Assembly: GCA_013297865.1 (NCBI GenBank)
Contig: JAAFIP010000002.1
Span: 62,001-126,000 of the forward strand
Source of the DNA: Polaromonas sp.
Lineage (GTDB): Bacteria > Pseudomonadota > Gammaproteobacteria > Burkholderiales > Burkholderiaceae_C
Direction of reading: 5' to 3'
DNA length: 64,000 bases
In this document: in pieces, positions 1-10,020 of the stretch
Layout: every line of letters begins with the position of its first letter
Position numbering within the stretch: position 1 is the first letter of the stretch
Program-made: the position numbers and the translations under genes
Notes under the pieces: generated by a model
Told to the model about the DNA's origin: nothing
Seen by the model: the letters and a program-made list of their open reading frames with translations, nothing else
Database searches by the model: none

Positions 1-860
1 CTAAGATATTCGCGAAATGATTCACCTACCACCGGATGCAGCAAAGCCAGTTCGACAGTAGCCGCTAAAAAGCCTTCTTTGGTGCCACAATCGTATCGCT
101 TGCCAGCATATTCAAAAGCATAAACTTTCTCTTCAGAAAGTAATGCGGCAATGCCATCAGTAAGTTGCAGTTCACCCCCTTTGCCGCGGGGTTGACTTCT
201 GATTTTATTAAACACAGCTGGGGTAAGTATGTAACGACCAGCTACTGCCATGCAGGAGGGAGCCTCGTTTGGTTCCGGCTTCTCTATAATGCGGTTAATT
301 CTATGCAGCCCATTTCTCACTACATCCCCAGCAATAATCCCATATCGTTTGGTGTGCTCCAGGGGCACAGCTTGTATTGCCAGTATAGAGCTTTGCAGAT
401 CTTCAAACTGCTTCACCATTTGGCCCAGCACAGAAGAATTAGTATCTCTGCTAACCATTAAATCATCTGCCAGCAATACCGCAAATGGCTCGTCACCAAT
501 TAAATGTTCAGCGCAGAGCACAGCGTGTCCTAAACCGAGGGTACGTGATTGCCGCACGTAGCTGCAGTCCATATCATTTGGTTGAACTGCACGTATCATG
601 CGCAGCAGATCTTCCTTGTGAGCGGCTTCCAGTTCGCACTCAAGCTCATAAGCCGTGTCAAAATGATCTTCAATTGCACGTTTATTTCGACCGGTCACAA
701 ATATCATATGCCTGATGCCGGCTGCATAGGCTTCTTCAACAGCGTACTGAATTAACGGTTTGTCCACTATGGGAAGCATTTCTTTTGGTTGTGCTTTGGT
801 CGCTGGCAAAAACCGCGTACCTAAACCGGCAACTGGAAACAATGCTTTGGTGATCTTCAC
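1..860 (-). CDS. galU: UTP--glucose-1-phosphate uridylyltransferase, 3' end truncated by window edge
   Basis: Not in ORF track (no stop inside window). Reverse strand reads V/MKITKALFPVAGLGTRFLPATKAQPKEMLPIVDKPLIQYAVEEAYAAGI...; GTG start at 860 overlaps galE stop (GTGA). Confidence 0.93.
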   Translation of the reverse strand, partial: MKITKALFPVAGLGTRFLPATKAQPKEMLPIVDKPLIQYAVEEAYAAGIRHMIFVTGRNKRAIEDHFDTAYELECELEAAHKEDLLRMIRAVQPNDMDCSYVRQSRTLGLGHAVLCAEHLIGDEPFAVLLADDLMVSRDTNSSVLGQMVKQFEDLQSSILAIQAVPLEHTKRYGIIAGDVVRNGLHRINRIIEKPEPNEAPSCMAVAGRYILTPAVFNKIRSQPRGKGGELQLTDGIAALLSEEKVYAFEYAGKRYDCGTKEGFLAATVELALLHPVVGESFREYL

Positions 861-1834
861 TTGCTTCTGCACAAAATCTCCCACTCCCATGCGTGTTGGA
901 CAATGGTTTTCAAATCAGGGTATTGAGGCACCCATCCTAATTCAGACCTGGCGCGCTTCGCGTCGGCTACCAGGCGATCTGGGTCGCCTGGGCGACGGGC
1001 GGCTTTGACAACAGGTATCCTTCTCCCAGTCACGGAAACTGCTGCATCGATAACCTCTTGCACGGAGTAACCTTCCCCATTGCCCAAGTTGTACGCAGCA
1101 GACTGCCTATTTTCAGATAGTCTGTTCAAAGCCAACAAATGTGCCTTGCACAAATCGGTAACGTGAATGTAGTCCCGCAAACAAGTACCGTCAGGCGTAT
1201 TGTAGTCCGTACCAAACACATTAATACTCTCCCTGCGTCCAGAAGCGACCTGCAAAATTATTGGAATAAGGTGTGTCTCTGGGTCATGTCGTTCACCCAG
1301 CTCACAGTCCGGATCTGCTCCCGCAGCATTAAAATAGCGTAACGAGACTGACTTCAGGTTATAGGCGGAATCATAGTCAGACAGAATATTTTCTATCATC
1401 AGTTTGCTACGCCCATACGGATTAATGGGCTGCTGCAGGTGTGCTTCATCGATTATCCCCTGCGTGGGTGTACCAAAGGTAGCAGCAGTCGACGAAAAAA
1501 TAAAACGCAGCACGCCATGCTTGATCATCACATCCAGCAGTGTCAGGGTATTGGCTACATTGTTGCGGTAATACTTTGCAGGGTCTACCGTAGATTCGCC
1601 AACTATGCTTGCTGCAGCAAAATGCATTACCGCATCAAAATGGTGTTCAGAAAAAAGCTGATCCAGCAGAGGTGCATCAGCCATGTCGCCGATCACTAAA
1701 GTGCCATAGCGCACGGCATCAGCATGGCCGGTGGACAGGTTGTCAAGTGTTACTACTTGATGTCCTGCGAGATGCAGCATTTTGACCATGTGAGAGCCAA
1801 TGTATCCTGCACCACCAATAATAAGAATATTCAC
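857..1834 (-). CDS. galE: UDP-glucose 4-epimerase
   Basis: MNILIIGGAGYIGSHMVKML NAD-binding motif, extended SDR, YGRSK motif. Confidence 0.95.
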   Translation of the reverse strand: MNILIIGGAGYIGSHMVKMLHLAGHQVVTLDNLSTGHADAVRYGTLVIGDMADAPLLDQLFSEHHFDAVMHFAAASIVGESTVDPAKYYRNNVANTLTLLDVMIKHGVLRFIFSSTAATFGTPTQGIIDEAHLQQPINPYGRSKLMIENILSDYDSAYNLKSVSLRYFNAAGADPDCELGERHDPETHLIPIILQVASGRRESINVFGTDYNTPDGTCLRDYIHVTDLCKAHLLALNRLSENRQSAAYNLGNGEGYSVQEVIDAAVSVTGRRIPVVKAARRPGDPDRLVADAKRARSELGWVPQYPDLKTIVQHAWEWEILCRSK

Positions 1835-1869
1835 TAGTTAACCTGCTATTTAAAATACTTAAATAAATG

Positions 1870-3051
1870 TCACTTTTGATTATTATTCTGATTGTTTTGT
1901 GAAGAGGTTACTTCGTATGCAGAGGCGCTAAAGAACAGTACTTGATCATCGTTGGAATTTGCATTTTTCTTTCCAGTAGCTTTAACGGAAAGTATATGTA
2001 CGACACCAATATCAAGATCACGAAATACTAGGCGTTTAAAACCACCGAACCTGCTATAGAGGTCGACTTCTTGACTCTTTCCACCAACACTCACCTCCGC
2101 AAAACCACTCCAATCATGCATCCATAGTAAAACTATTAGCTGATTCCCAGAAAATTCAATGCGGATTTCGCCACCTGCTTTAGTCATATGTGCTGACAAT
2201 CCAGCGTGAATGGGAAGTTCTTGCCAAGTGCCACTGCATCGAACAGAAGCGCTATTTAGACGAAAAGTGGATCTAATATAAGCGGACGGCAAATAGTCGG
2301 TGCGAGCTTTAGCCATCACAATAAAACCGGAGGCATCTTTGGGGCTTTCAATTAAAGCCCCAGCCCAGCGACTTGCGAACTCTGGGTCTGTAATTTTTTG
2401 ATCAATTTCAGGATGAAGAGACAAGTTATAGCCTTGCCAAACTATTGTTTCGAAACGAGGGGCCAGATACGAACCCAATTCTTCATAGCCCATAAGCGCG
2501 ATATGCTCTGGTCCAACAGCATATTCAATACCAAAAACTCTGTAAAACCACGGATTAGGATTTGGAGTTGTCAAAATTAAAATACCACCGGGCTTTAACA
2601 CTCGATGAATTTCATCTAAAAAAACATCCGTATTCTCCACGTGTTCAATGCACTCCCCTGTAAAAAAAATGTCTATTGAATGATCTGTGAGAGGAAGCGT
2701 CAAGCCGTCAGATACAAGATATCTAAATCGATTTTCATAGGCAAAATTACCATTGCGTGACAGATTTTCAGACATCGCGACGGCTTCTGGAGATATGTCA
2801 ATACCAATAGCTAATTTGCATTGATGAAGCTTTGGATAGACGCAAGCGAATCCCCAAGAACCAGTACCAAAATCTACCACGGTCTGATTTTGTATATCCC
2901 CGATCGGTAGCTTATCGAGTAGTTCAATCCGCGTGTTGTGGGCGGCATTAAGCATTACCGTTAAGGAGTCATAGATTGAACCAGTTTCAGCGCTCAGTGC
3001 GAACTGCTCATCGAAATATGCTTTGAAATTTTCCATTCGTTGATCTCGCAA
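1870..3051 (-). CDS. class I SAM-dependent methyltransferase with C-terminal extra (beta-sandwich-like) domain
   Basis: VVDFGTGSWGFACVYPKL, ECIEHVENTDVFLDEIHRVLKPGG methyltransferase motifs; ~130 aa C-terminal extension. Confidence 0.8.
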   Translation of the reverse strand: MRDQRMENFKAYFDEQFALSAETGSIYDSLTVMLNAAHNTRIELLDKLPIGDIQNQTVVDFGTGSWGFACVYPKLHQCKLAIGIDISPEAVAMSENLSRNGNFAYENRFRYLVSDGLTLPLTDHSIDIFFTGECIEHVENTDVFLDEIHRVLKPGGILILTTPNPNPWFYRVFGIEYAVGPEHIALMGYEELGSYLAPRFETIVWQGYNLSLHPEIDQKITDPEFASRWAGALIESPKDASGFIVMAKARTDYLPSAYIRSTFRLNSASVRCSGTWQELPIHAGLSAHMTKAGGEIRIEFSGNQLIVLLWMHDWSGFAEVSVGGKSQEVDLYSRFGGFKRLVFRDLDIGVVHILSVKATGKKNANSNDDQVLFFSASAYEVTSSQNNQNNNQK

Positions 3052-4383
3052 TTACTTGATTGCACGAATTTTTACACTCGGAGCAAAATTTGCTTTTTCT
3101 TGATTTGTAGAAAGAGCATCAAATTCAAATAGCAGCGAATAAAGCTGCTCTGTTTTTTCTGCTCCTAAATTTTTGAAATCTGCAACGTATTTAGTTACCC
3201 AAGAAAAAAGATGGGAAAAATCACCGTGTGTAGTTACTTGTACCTGCGAGCAGTCTTTAAAAAGCAGCTCTGCTCCCCATGGCGTAACGTTAAAAAAATG
3301 ATATGGTCGACAGTGAAGTGGTTGCATGAACGCGATCTCGCAATTGACAATTGCCCCACGTTTTGCTACTCGAATCAACTCGCTCGCAGCTGCAAATGGA
3401 TTAGGTACGTGCTCAATTACCGCTTGACTAAGTACATAGTCAAAAGTATTGTCAGCAAAAGGCAGCGATTGACCATCGCCAAAGACGTCCGGGTATGTAG
3501 AAAACTCATATTCAACATTTAAGTATCTAGCATCAGATAGTTGTCGCTTACCGCCTCCAACGTCAATAACTCTTGCGTTCTCAGATAGATTGGATATGTC
3601 ATTAAGAAAATCATCTGGAAACGGGTTGGCTAGCGAACCACTAGCCAACGGATTTGATTTACCAGAATCGGGTCCATCAATATATACACTTTTCAACAGA
3701 AGCTGATACGCCTTAGAGGATTCATTTTTTTGTTTAGTAGTTCGTATGATAACTTGATGAAACTCTTTATTTACGTTGGCAACTATCTCTGAAGCAACGA
3801 GATTAGTTTCGTGTGATATGAAGCAATCGTCGCGAAACGCAACTCTTCCATCGATGAGTATCTCAATTTCTCCCATCCACGGATTTTTGTAGTAGTGAAT
3901 TGCTAGGGTAGCAAACTCTGCCTGGAAGGAAATTTCAGCATTATGCTCATCAGGCTTTGAGTTGAAGAGCAGACCTTGATCTACACGTCGCACGTTGCCA
4001 GCACATCTGGCTGATATTTCATCAAGGGATAACTCAAACAGAGAACAATTTTCGCGGACAACAGGTTGAACTACCTCTTGGAAGATGCTGCCTGAGTAGA
4101 TGCCATGAGGAAAGTATTTTCTCAAGTGCGCCGAGAGATTAGTTAGTACTCCGCGAAAGTTGAATTTATATGCCTCTATAGTGGCCAATACTATGTTAGA
4201 AGTTTTGTCTGTTAATAGTGCGTCTCGTAGCAAGCCGTCTTCTATGGTTAACGGAATAATTTGATAATTACCGTAAACTTTCGGATCGAGAGTATTAATG
4301 ATACTGGCGGCTTTTGGCGTCAAAAAATAGTTGTGCATAGTATCTATTCGTGTTCCGTTTTGGAAGCGATTAATCTCTGTCAT
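3052..4383 (-). CDS. protein with C-terminal SAM-dependent methyltransferase domain
   Basis: ARVIDVGGGKRQL...GDGQSLPFADNTFDYVLSQAVIEHVPNP; N-terminal ~260 aa unassigned. Confidence 0.75.
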   Translation of the reverse strand: MTEINRFQNGTRIDTMHNYFLTPKAASIINTLDPKVYGNYQIIPLTIEDGLLRDALLTDKTSNIVLATIEAYKFNFRGVLTNLSAHLRKYFPHGIYSGSIFQEVVQPVVRENCSLFELSLDEISARCAGNVRRVDQGLLFNSKPDEHNAEISFQAEFATLAIHYYKNPWMGEIEILIDGRVAFRDDCFISHETNLVASEIVANVNKEFHQVIIRTTKQKNESSKAYQLLLKSVYIDGPDSGKSNPLASGSLANPFPDDFLNDISNLSENARVIDVGGGKRQLSDARYLNVEYEFSTYPDVFGDGQSLPFADNTFDYVLSQAVIEHVPNPFAAASELIRVAKRGAIVNCEIAFMQPLHCRPYHFFNVTPWGAELLFKDCSQVQVTTHGDFSHLFSWVTKYVADFKNLGAEKTEQLYSLLFEFDALSTNQEKANFAPSVKIRAIK

Positions 4384-7300
4384 GGGTAGTAATTTTCAGG
4401 CAATCATTTTCAACTTTCCCGCACAGTTTTGAGTACAACTGTACAGCTCTAATGGCTGACTTTCTCGAACTGAAATGCTGAATTTGTTCTAACGCCCCCC
4501 TGGATAAACGATCTCTCAATTTCTCGTCGGTCAACACCCGCGTAACGCAATGTGCGAGTTCAGCAGAGTCTTCGGAAGGGAATAGGAGTCCAGAATGATC
4601 GTGCGAAACAACTTCTGGTATTGCAGCAGCTCTAGTTGCAATTACTGGAACTCCGTGAACGAAAGCCTCTAGAGGAACCAATCCAAACGATTCATAACGG
4701 GATGGAAATACAACGCAGTAAGCGGCATTGAGTAGTTTCTCTCGAGTTGAATCCTCTACTTCGCCTAGAAAGTGAACTCGCTTTAAACTATTCGAGGAAA
4801 TCATTCCGCGCGACCGCACTTGCCAGTCTTCAACGTCACGGCCAGCAATTACGATATGTGCATTTGAATCTGCTACTAGTATCTGATCAACGGCAGCCAG
4901 AAACACATCGATTCCTTTACGACTTTCTAAGCGACCAACAAACAATACAATTTTTGCATTCTTTGGCACATTGATAGTAATGCCATTAGCCTCGCCGAGT
5001 GATGCGTAGCCAAAATTAACGTCAAAGAATGCCCAGTATGCTATGCCGCAATGTGAGCGGTCCCATCTGGAATCAGTTGTAAGCCCATACTCTTTGAAAA
5101 TGGTATCAGCAATAGATTCACTGATTGGCACAATAGCATTCGCATTGTTGATCATAGATAGCTCTGCTTCCGAGTAAAGCGCTGCCTCTCTATCACCTAC
5201 TTGCCAACCATTCATGCGCGACGATACCGGAAACGGCGTAACTAATCGCACTACGAGTGGCGGGCGTTGATCTGAAGGGATCAAAGAAAACGCTAAAGCT
5301 TCGCTGTCCCAAAGCGCAGTTTCGACAATGCTAATAGGCTGCGTTTCGTGTAACTTTGCAAGTGCATGAAGCGCACTAGTTGACCAGTTCACATTGTTAA
5401 CAAAACCATTTGCACCCAGTGCGTCCGAAGTGCTCAAATGGCGTTTTGCATACACCACAGTAAAACGTCCACGCTTGTAAATAGAATCATTATCACTGGG
5501 AATGATTACCGAGACTTCGTGCCCCATAAGCAATAGTTCGCTAGCCAAATGGTAGTAGAGAGTACCAACACCGCCGCCACGAGCAAAAGGTGGAAATTCT
5601 TTTGAAATAATGCAAATATGCAGACGATGAATATCTCTACCAATCAAAGGATGATCGGCAGGACGTGTGAAAATTTGAAATGTACCAGGTACTTTTTTCA
5701 GCAACCTTGTGCGGGGAAAATGCTTTGCGTCATCGAGACCTTGCTTGAATCCTAACCGAATTGCCTCGACATACTCTGCGTAATCCTTTGGCGTTATCTC
5801 GCCCGCATCACGGCCCGCCGTGATCGGGAGAATACGCTCCTTATTCATCCTGGCGTCTATATAGTCTGTCAGTTCTTTACCTTTATAACCAGAGTATGCA
5901 GCAATGTAGTAGGCGGTGTTTTTACAAATTGTGAACCAGTTGTATTTGTATTTACCGCCGCGATTGTGGCTTTGTGCAAATTCATGGCGAAGGTATAAGT
6001 TCTCACAATAACTTATCAACTGATTTTGAAGTTGTAGACGATAGCAAAGCTCAGACTCGTCAAGGTAGTAATCAAACTGCTCGTCAAAACCATTCGTCTT
6101 GTGCAAAGCCTCGGCATTAAAAGCGCAATTGGTACCTGTTGGATATCGTTGCCAACCGTTGTTACCAATTTCTGTAGAAGGAATACTAACCCAAGCCTCA
6201 GCCAAACTATTTACACCATTGTCTTGAGCTTGAAATTCAAGAGATCCAGCGTAATAAGCTGGGCCACCCAAACCGGCTACAGTTAGTGGACGTCGGGAGA
6301 ATTCAAGAATAAGAGTATCAACCCAGTCGTCAAAGGGCAATGCATCGTCATCAATAAAAGCTACGATATCCCCATCAGAAAGTTCGATCCCAATATTGCG
6401 TGATTTTGAAAGATTTCGCTCAGGATTATTGCCAAGCTTAATTTTCCCTGCGTACTTTTGCAAAACTATAGCGGTGTTATCTGTGGAAGGACCGTTAACA
6501 ACTACTACCTCAAAATTTTGATTGGTTTGATATTGCAAATAGTCTAGACATCTCTCTAATAAATCACCACGGTTGTAAGTACATATCACAATGGACACTG
6601 TTCGATAGCGATCCTTTTTCGGCAGTGCCAGGCTAAGACCATTGATGAGGTGATGAGTTACTTCAGAGCTAGAAAATCTTAAAGCATTACTTTTCTGTTG
6701 CTCTAACGTTTCTTGGTACATCTTTTTGTCACTTAGCAAATCTACAATAGCGTTTTGCAGCTCATGTTTTGTGGTGCAAGTAGTAGCGGCATTACCTAGT
6801 GTTTCGCCTATGGCAGTATTAGTTAAAGCTACAACGACCAAATTTCGATGTGCTGCCTCTATCAAGGGAACTCCAAAGCCTTCATGCTCGCTAGCAGAAA
6901 CATATAGTGATGCACGTGCAAAATAATCCTCTACTTCGGCATCGGCGACCTTGCCTGTTATCACTACAAAGTCGGAAAGTCCAAGGTGACTAATTTGCTG
7001 GATTAGCTCTCTGTAATAAGGATCAGTTGCTTGCCAGCCACCTACCAAATACAGTTTGTTGGCCAAAGCAGGATGCTGTTTTCTGACATTTGCGAAGAGA
7101 TGAACTAGGCTAGCTTGTCCTTTGTTCGAAGCAATACGACCCAAAAACATCCAAGCTCCGGCTTCTCTTGTTTGAGAGGCTTTCTTCTCGATGCGACTGG
7201 GAGTAACTACAATGGGGACTGTCACACATACTTTTGGACTGATACCTGCTTCGATTAATTCTTGTAGGTTGTAATTGCTGTCGCCCCAAAAGTAGTGAAA

Positions 7301-7687
7301 ATCACGAATGATTTGCTGTAGCTGTTCTCGCCCTTGCAAGCAGTGTTCGTAAAGGGCTGTTCCCTTTTTAAAAAAAGAATGCGGTGTTATATTGTGATAG
7401 AGGCAAATCTTAGTACAGCGTAGCTGCTGAAGGTACGGGAGCGCATATTGCGAATGGCCTGAAAAGTGCAGAATAACGATATCTTCATCGGTCGGCTTAA
7501 GTTCATGCAGATCAACGCAAGCATCACGCATTTTTTCGTGATGCCACTTCGAATATAGCCTAGTCTCAATGCCCAATCGCCGCAACATGCCATCAAGCGC
7601 TACAGCCTGATTTGAAACTGCGTCTGCGAAATCCAAAGCCTCCATGACTTGAAAGACGCGCCCTTTGAAATTTGTGTCCAGAATCAT
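4370..7687 (-). CDS. three-module glycosyltransferase (GT4 + GT2 + GT4)
   Basis: GFGVPLIEAAHRN (GT4), VSIVICTYNRGDLLERCLDYL...FIDDDALPFDDW (GT2), ARGGGVGTLYYHLASELLLMGHEV...PSRYESFGLVPLEAFVHGVPVIATRAAAIPEVV (GT4). Confidence 0.9.
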   Translation of the reverse strand: MILDTNFKGRVFQVMEALDFADAVSNQAVALDGMLRRLGIETRLYSKWHHEKMRDACVDLHELKPTDEDIVILHFSGHSQYALPYLQQLRCTKICLYHNITPHSFFKKGTALYEHCLQGREQLQQIIRDFHYFWGDSNYNLQELIEAGISPKVCVTVPIVVTPSRIEKKASQTREAGAWMFLGRIASNKGQASLVHLFANVRKQHPALANKLYLVGGWQATDPYYRELIQQISHLGLSDFVVITGKVADAEVEDYFARASLYVSASEHEGFGVPLIEAAHRNLVVVALTNTAIGETLGNAATTCTTKHELQNAIVDLLSDKKMYQETLEQQKSNALRFSSSEVTHHLINGLSLALPKKDRYRTVSIVICTYNRGDLLERCLDYLQYQTNQNFEVVVVNGPSTDNTAIVLQKYAGKIKLGNNPERNLSKSRNIGIELSDGDIVAFIDDDALPFDDWVDTLILEFSRRPLTVAGLGGPAYYAGSLEFQAQDNGVNSLAEAWVSIPSTEIGNNGWQRYPTGTNCAFNAEALHKTNGFDEQFDYYLDESELCYRLQLQNQLISYCENLYLRHEFAQSHNRGGKYKYNWFTICKNTAYYIAAYSGYKGKELTDYIDARMNKERILPITAGRDAGEITPKDYAEYVEAIRLGFKQGLDDAKHFPRTRLLKKVPGTFQIFTRPADHPLIGRDIHRLHICIISKEFPPFARGGGVGTLYYHLASELLLMGHEVSVIIPSDNDSIYKRGRFTVVYAKRHLSTSDALGANGFVNNVNWSTSALHALAKLHETQPISIVETALWDSEALAFSLIPSDQRPPLVVRLVTPFPVSSRMNGWQVGDREAALYSEAELSMINNANAIVPISESIADTIFKEYGLTTDSRWDRSHCGIAYWAFFDVNFGYASLGEANGITINVPKNAKIVLFVGRLESRKGIDVFLAAVDQILVADSNAHIVIAGRDVEDWQVRSRGMISSNSLKRVHFLGEVEDSTREKLLNAAYCVVFPSRYESFGLVPLEAFVHGVPVIATRAAAIPEVVSHDHSGLLFPSEDSAELAHCVTRVLTDEKLRDRLSRGALEQIQHFSSRKSAIRAVQLYSKLCGKVENDCLKITTHDRD

Positions 7688-7737
7688 ATAAAACTTTATT
7701 TGCGTTAGGATTGTGTGTGCTGAGCGCGAGTATCGCG

Positions 7738-10020
7738 TTAATGCAGAGATAGTTTTAATGCTTCCTTGGATTGCATTACTAATGCTTTAAGCTGGGCTAT
7801 CACTTCTGCTGGGGACGCGGCTTCAAAAATGATAGGGGTTTCTAGTATAGAAAGAGTATGTGGTGCTGGAGCTTCCGGCTTAATTACTGTAATTTGTTTT
7901 GGGCGTGTGTTATTTGCAGCAACAGTATCCAGGGATTGAATGCTCTCCAGCACTTTAGAGATACTGTTGTCAACGATTGCAGACCTACGGTTGTATTCGT
8001 TGCTAACTTCTACCAGTTGATTTTCCAGGCCACGCAGCTTCTCGTTGCTTTCCTGTTGAAAATCAATAAGCCGATTTTCAATAATGCGCAATTTCCGTTC
8101 AATTAGGCTGTCGCTTTCGCCGCGCTCAAGCCATTTGAAAATCCATCCAAACAACAGAGATTGACCTCGTGTGTAACGTTTAATTGCAGTATCCAGCCCA
8201 GGCAGCTCAGCAGCATTTACTTTGCCCTCTGCAGAGTGCCGCAGCTGCTTCAGAACCCCGATTTTTGTAAAACCACTTCGCAGGCGATGCATGTAGTACT
8301 GCAAACCTTCAGGATCTGGCGAGCGATTGAGTAGTGTGTAATAGGCTGCGTCTACAAACTCCCGCCCATTCCATGCCATTAAATGATCTAGTGTTTGAGC
8401 TTTGGTTGGCGAGCCCGTTTGTTTTGTGGATTTGTGTGGAGTCATTTCGCGTACGGTACTGTTTTGCTGTCTAGGGGGTGCTGCTGCAAATTCTTGGGTC
8501 GAAAGAGTGACTTGGCTAGGCGTTTGGGTAGTAATTGCGGGCGATACTCCGCCAAGTTTTGGGGGCGGGCCGCGTGAGGATAGTCTGCGTAAAGGTTCCG
8601 AAATCCGCCATGTAAATGTGCTGCGAATGTCATCTAGTGACTTCTGGGCAGTGTTTAACAGATGTGTTTGCAGGATTGCGTTTTGTCGTTCATTTTTTAC
8701 TTCTTCTTCCAAACGAGTTTGTAGCTGCGAAAGCTGCAGTTCGTGTGATTCTGTCATTAGGCGGACAGCAGCAGCGAATTGTGTGCGTTCATCTAGAATT
8801 TTCTGCAATAGAGTCTGTTCATTGCCAACCAGTTCTGCAATCCGCTTTTGAGCACCATCATAATTACGCTGTGCAATAGCCGAGGCCGCGAGGGCTGCAT
8901 CTACATTACTCTGCAAGGATGCGAGTTGTGCAGAACTTGCCTCTGCTTGGTGACTTGCTATCGCTAGAAGTTCTTTGAAATTCTGCTCTTTCTTTTCGGC
9001 TTCTGATTGAATATGATTTATTTGCTCTTGCAATAAATACTCGCTCTTGGTAGCAGATTCCTTTGTTTGGTTGAGGAGGGCTACGGCGGTTTGAGTTTCC
9101 AAGCGTAGTCTGTTCTCTAGTTCTAGAAAAACTGCATCTTGGTCATGCAGCCTAGACTCCATAGTCTGTATTGCAATTTTGCTATTACTCAATTCATGCT
9201 GGACTTCTGCTAGTGATCTGTGCGCGGCTTCGTTCAGTAACACTTGCTTACGCTGCAATTCGACAATTTGCAAGTGCAATACCTTTTGTGCCGCCCGATG
9301 TTTTTCATTAATTTCTGAACAAAAGGGTGCAGAAGAATTCCCAGCTAACGAAAAATTATCGAAAACATTGGGGCCTGACTTAAAGGCGGCAGCTAACGCT
9401 TGGTGTTCTGGGGAGACATAGTATCGGTTTAGTCCGTCAAAATATACATGTCTATAGCCCTTCTCCAGTAGACAATGCTCCCAAATAGCGTGACTTTCAA
9501 TTGTCGTCAGAGGTAAGGTACTTTCGACAACCACTATCCAAGGCAAGGCTTTGCTAGACCGCCAGCTTTTGAGCACCTGATACTCCATGCCTTCTACGTC
9601 AATCTTGAGCCAATGGATGTCTTTTGATAACGCGCGGGCAAGTACTTGTTCTAGAGTAATGCATGGGACAGTAATGGCTTGAACGTTAAAACCCCTTTCA
9701 ATATGAGAGCGGGCAGTTTTCACATCGCCAGTAGAGAGGCCGCCACCAGGGATTTCGTGCAGAACGATGGACCCGCTCATATCATTGACAGCGGCTTGAA
9801 TGACTATTTCATCTGGGCGATCCTGTCGCAATTTTTCAGCATAAGTTGAGGTGGCTTCTACGTGTATTCCGCGCCAGCCTTTGTCATAAAAAGCTTTACT
9901 TACTGAGTCTATAACTGGGTCTTGTGCACCGATGTCTATGTAGTGGCCTTTTGATACATTGGCCAAAGCACGCCAAAGCATGACGTCTTCAAAATTTTGA
10001 GCATACGAGATCATCGTCAT
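7738..10020 (-). CDS. FkbM-family methyltransferase fused to long coiled coil and DUF4214-like domain
   Basis: MISYAQNFEDVMLWRAL...YIDIGAQDPVIDSVSKAFYDKGWRGIHVEA; heptad-rich central region; AAYYTLLNRSPDPEGLQYYMHRLRSG. Confidence 0.85.
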   Translation of the reverse strand: MTMISYAQNFEDVMLWRALANVSKGHYIDIGAQDPVIDSVSKAFYDKGWRGIHVEATSTYAEKLRQDRPDEIVIQAAVNDMSGSIVLHEIPGGGLSTGDVKTARSHIERGFNVQAITVPCITLEQVLARALSKDIHWLKIDVEGMEYQVLKSWRSSKALPWIVVVESTLPLTTIESHAIWEHCLLEKGYRHVYFDGLNRYYVSPEHQALAAAFKSGPNVFDNFSLAGNSSAPFCSEINEKHRAAQKVLHLQIVELQRKQVLLNEAAHRSLAEVQHELSNSKIAIQTMESRLHDQDAVFLELENRLRLETQTAVALLNQTKESATKSEYLLQEQINHIQSEAEKKEQNFKELLAIASHQAEASSAQLASLQSNVDAALAASAIAQRNYDGAQKRIAELVGNEQTLLQKILDERTQFAAAVRLMTESHELQLSQLQTRLEEEVKNERQNAILQTHLLNTAQKSLDDIRSTFTWRISEPLRRLSSRGPPPKLGGVSPAITTQTPSQVTLSTQEFAAAPPRQQNSTVREMTPHKSTKQTGSPTKAQTLDHLMAWNGREFVDAAYYTLLNRSPDPEGLQYYMHRLRSGFTKIGVLKQLRHSAEGKVNAAELPGLDTAIKRYTRGQSLLFGWIFKWLERGESDSLIERKLRIIENRLIDFQQESNEKLRGLENQLVEVSNEYNRRSAIVDNSISKVLESIQSLDTVAANNTRPKQITVIKPEAPAPHTLSILETPIIFEAASPAEVIAQLKALVMQSKEALKLSLH

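Noticed and set aside
1-3. cta (TAG on minus) as a galU stop
   Set aside because: Not in the galU frame; the in-frame codons end ...FREYL at position 3 and the gene runs off the window.
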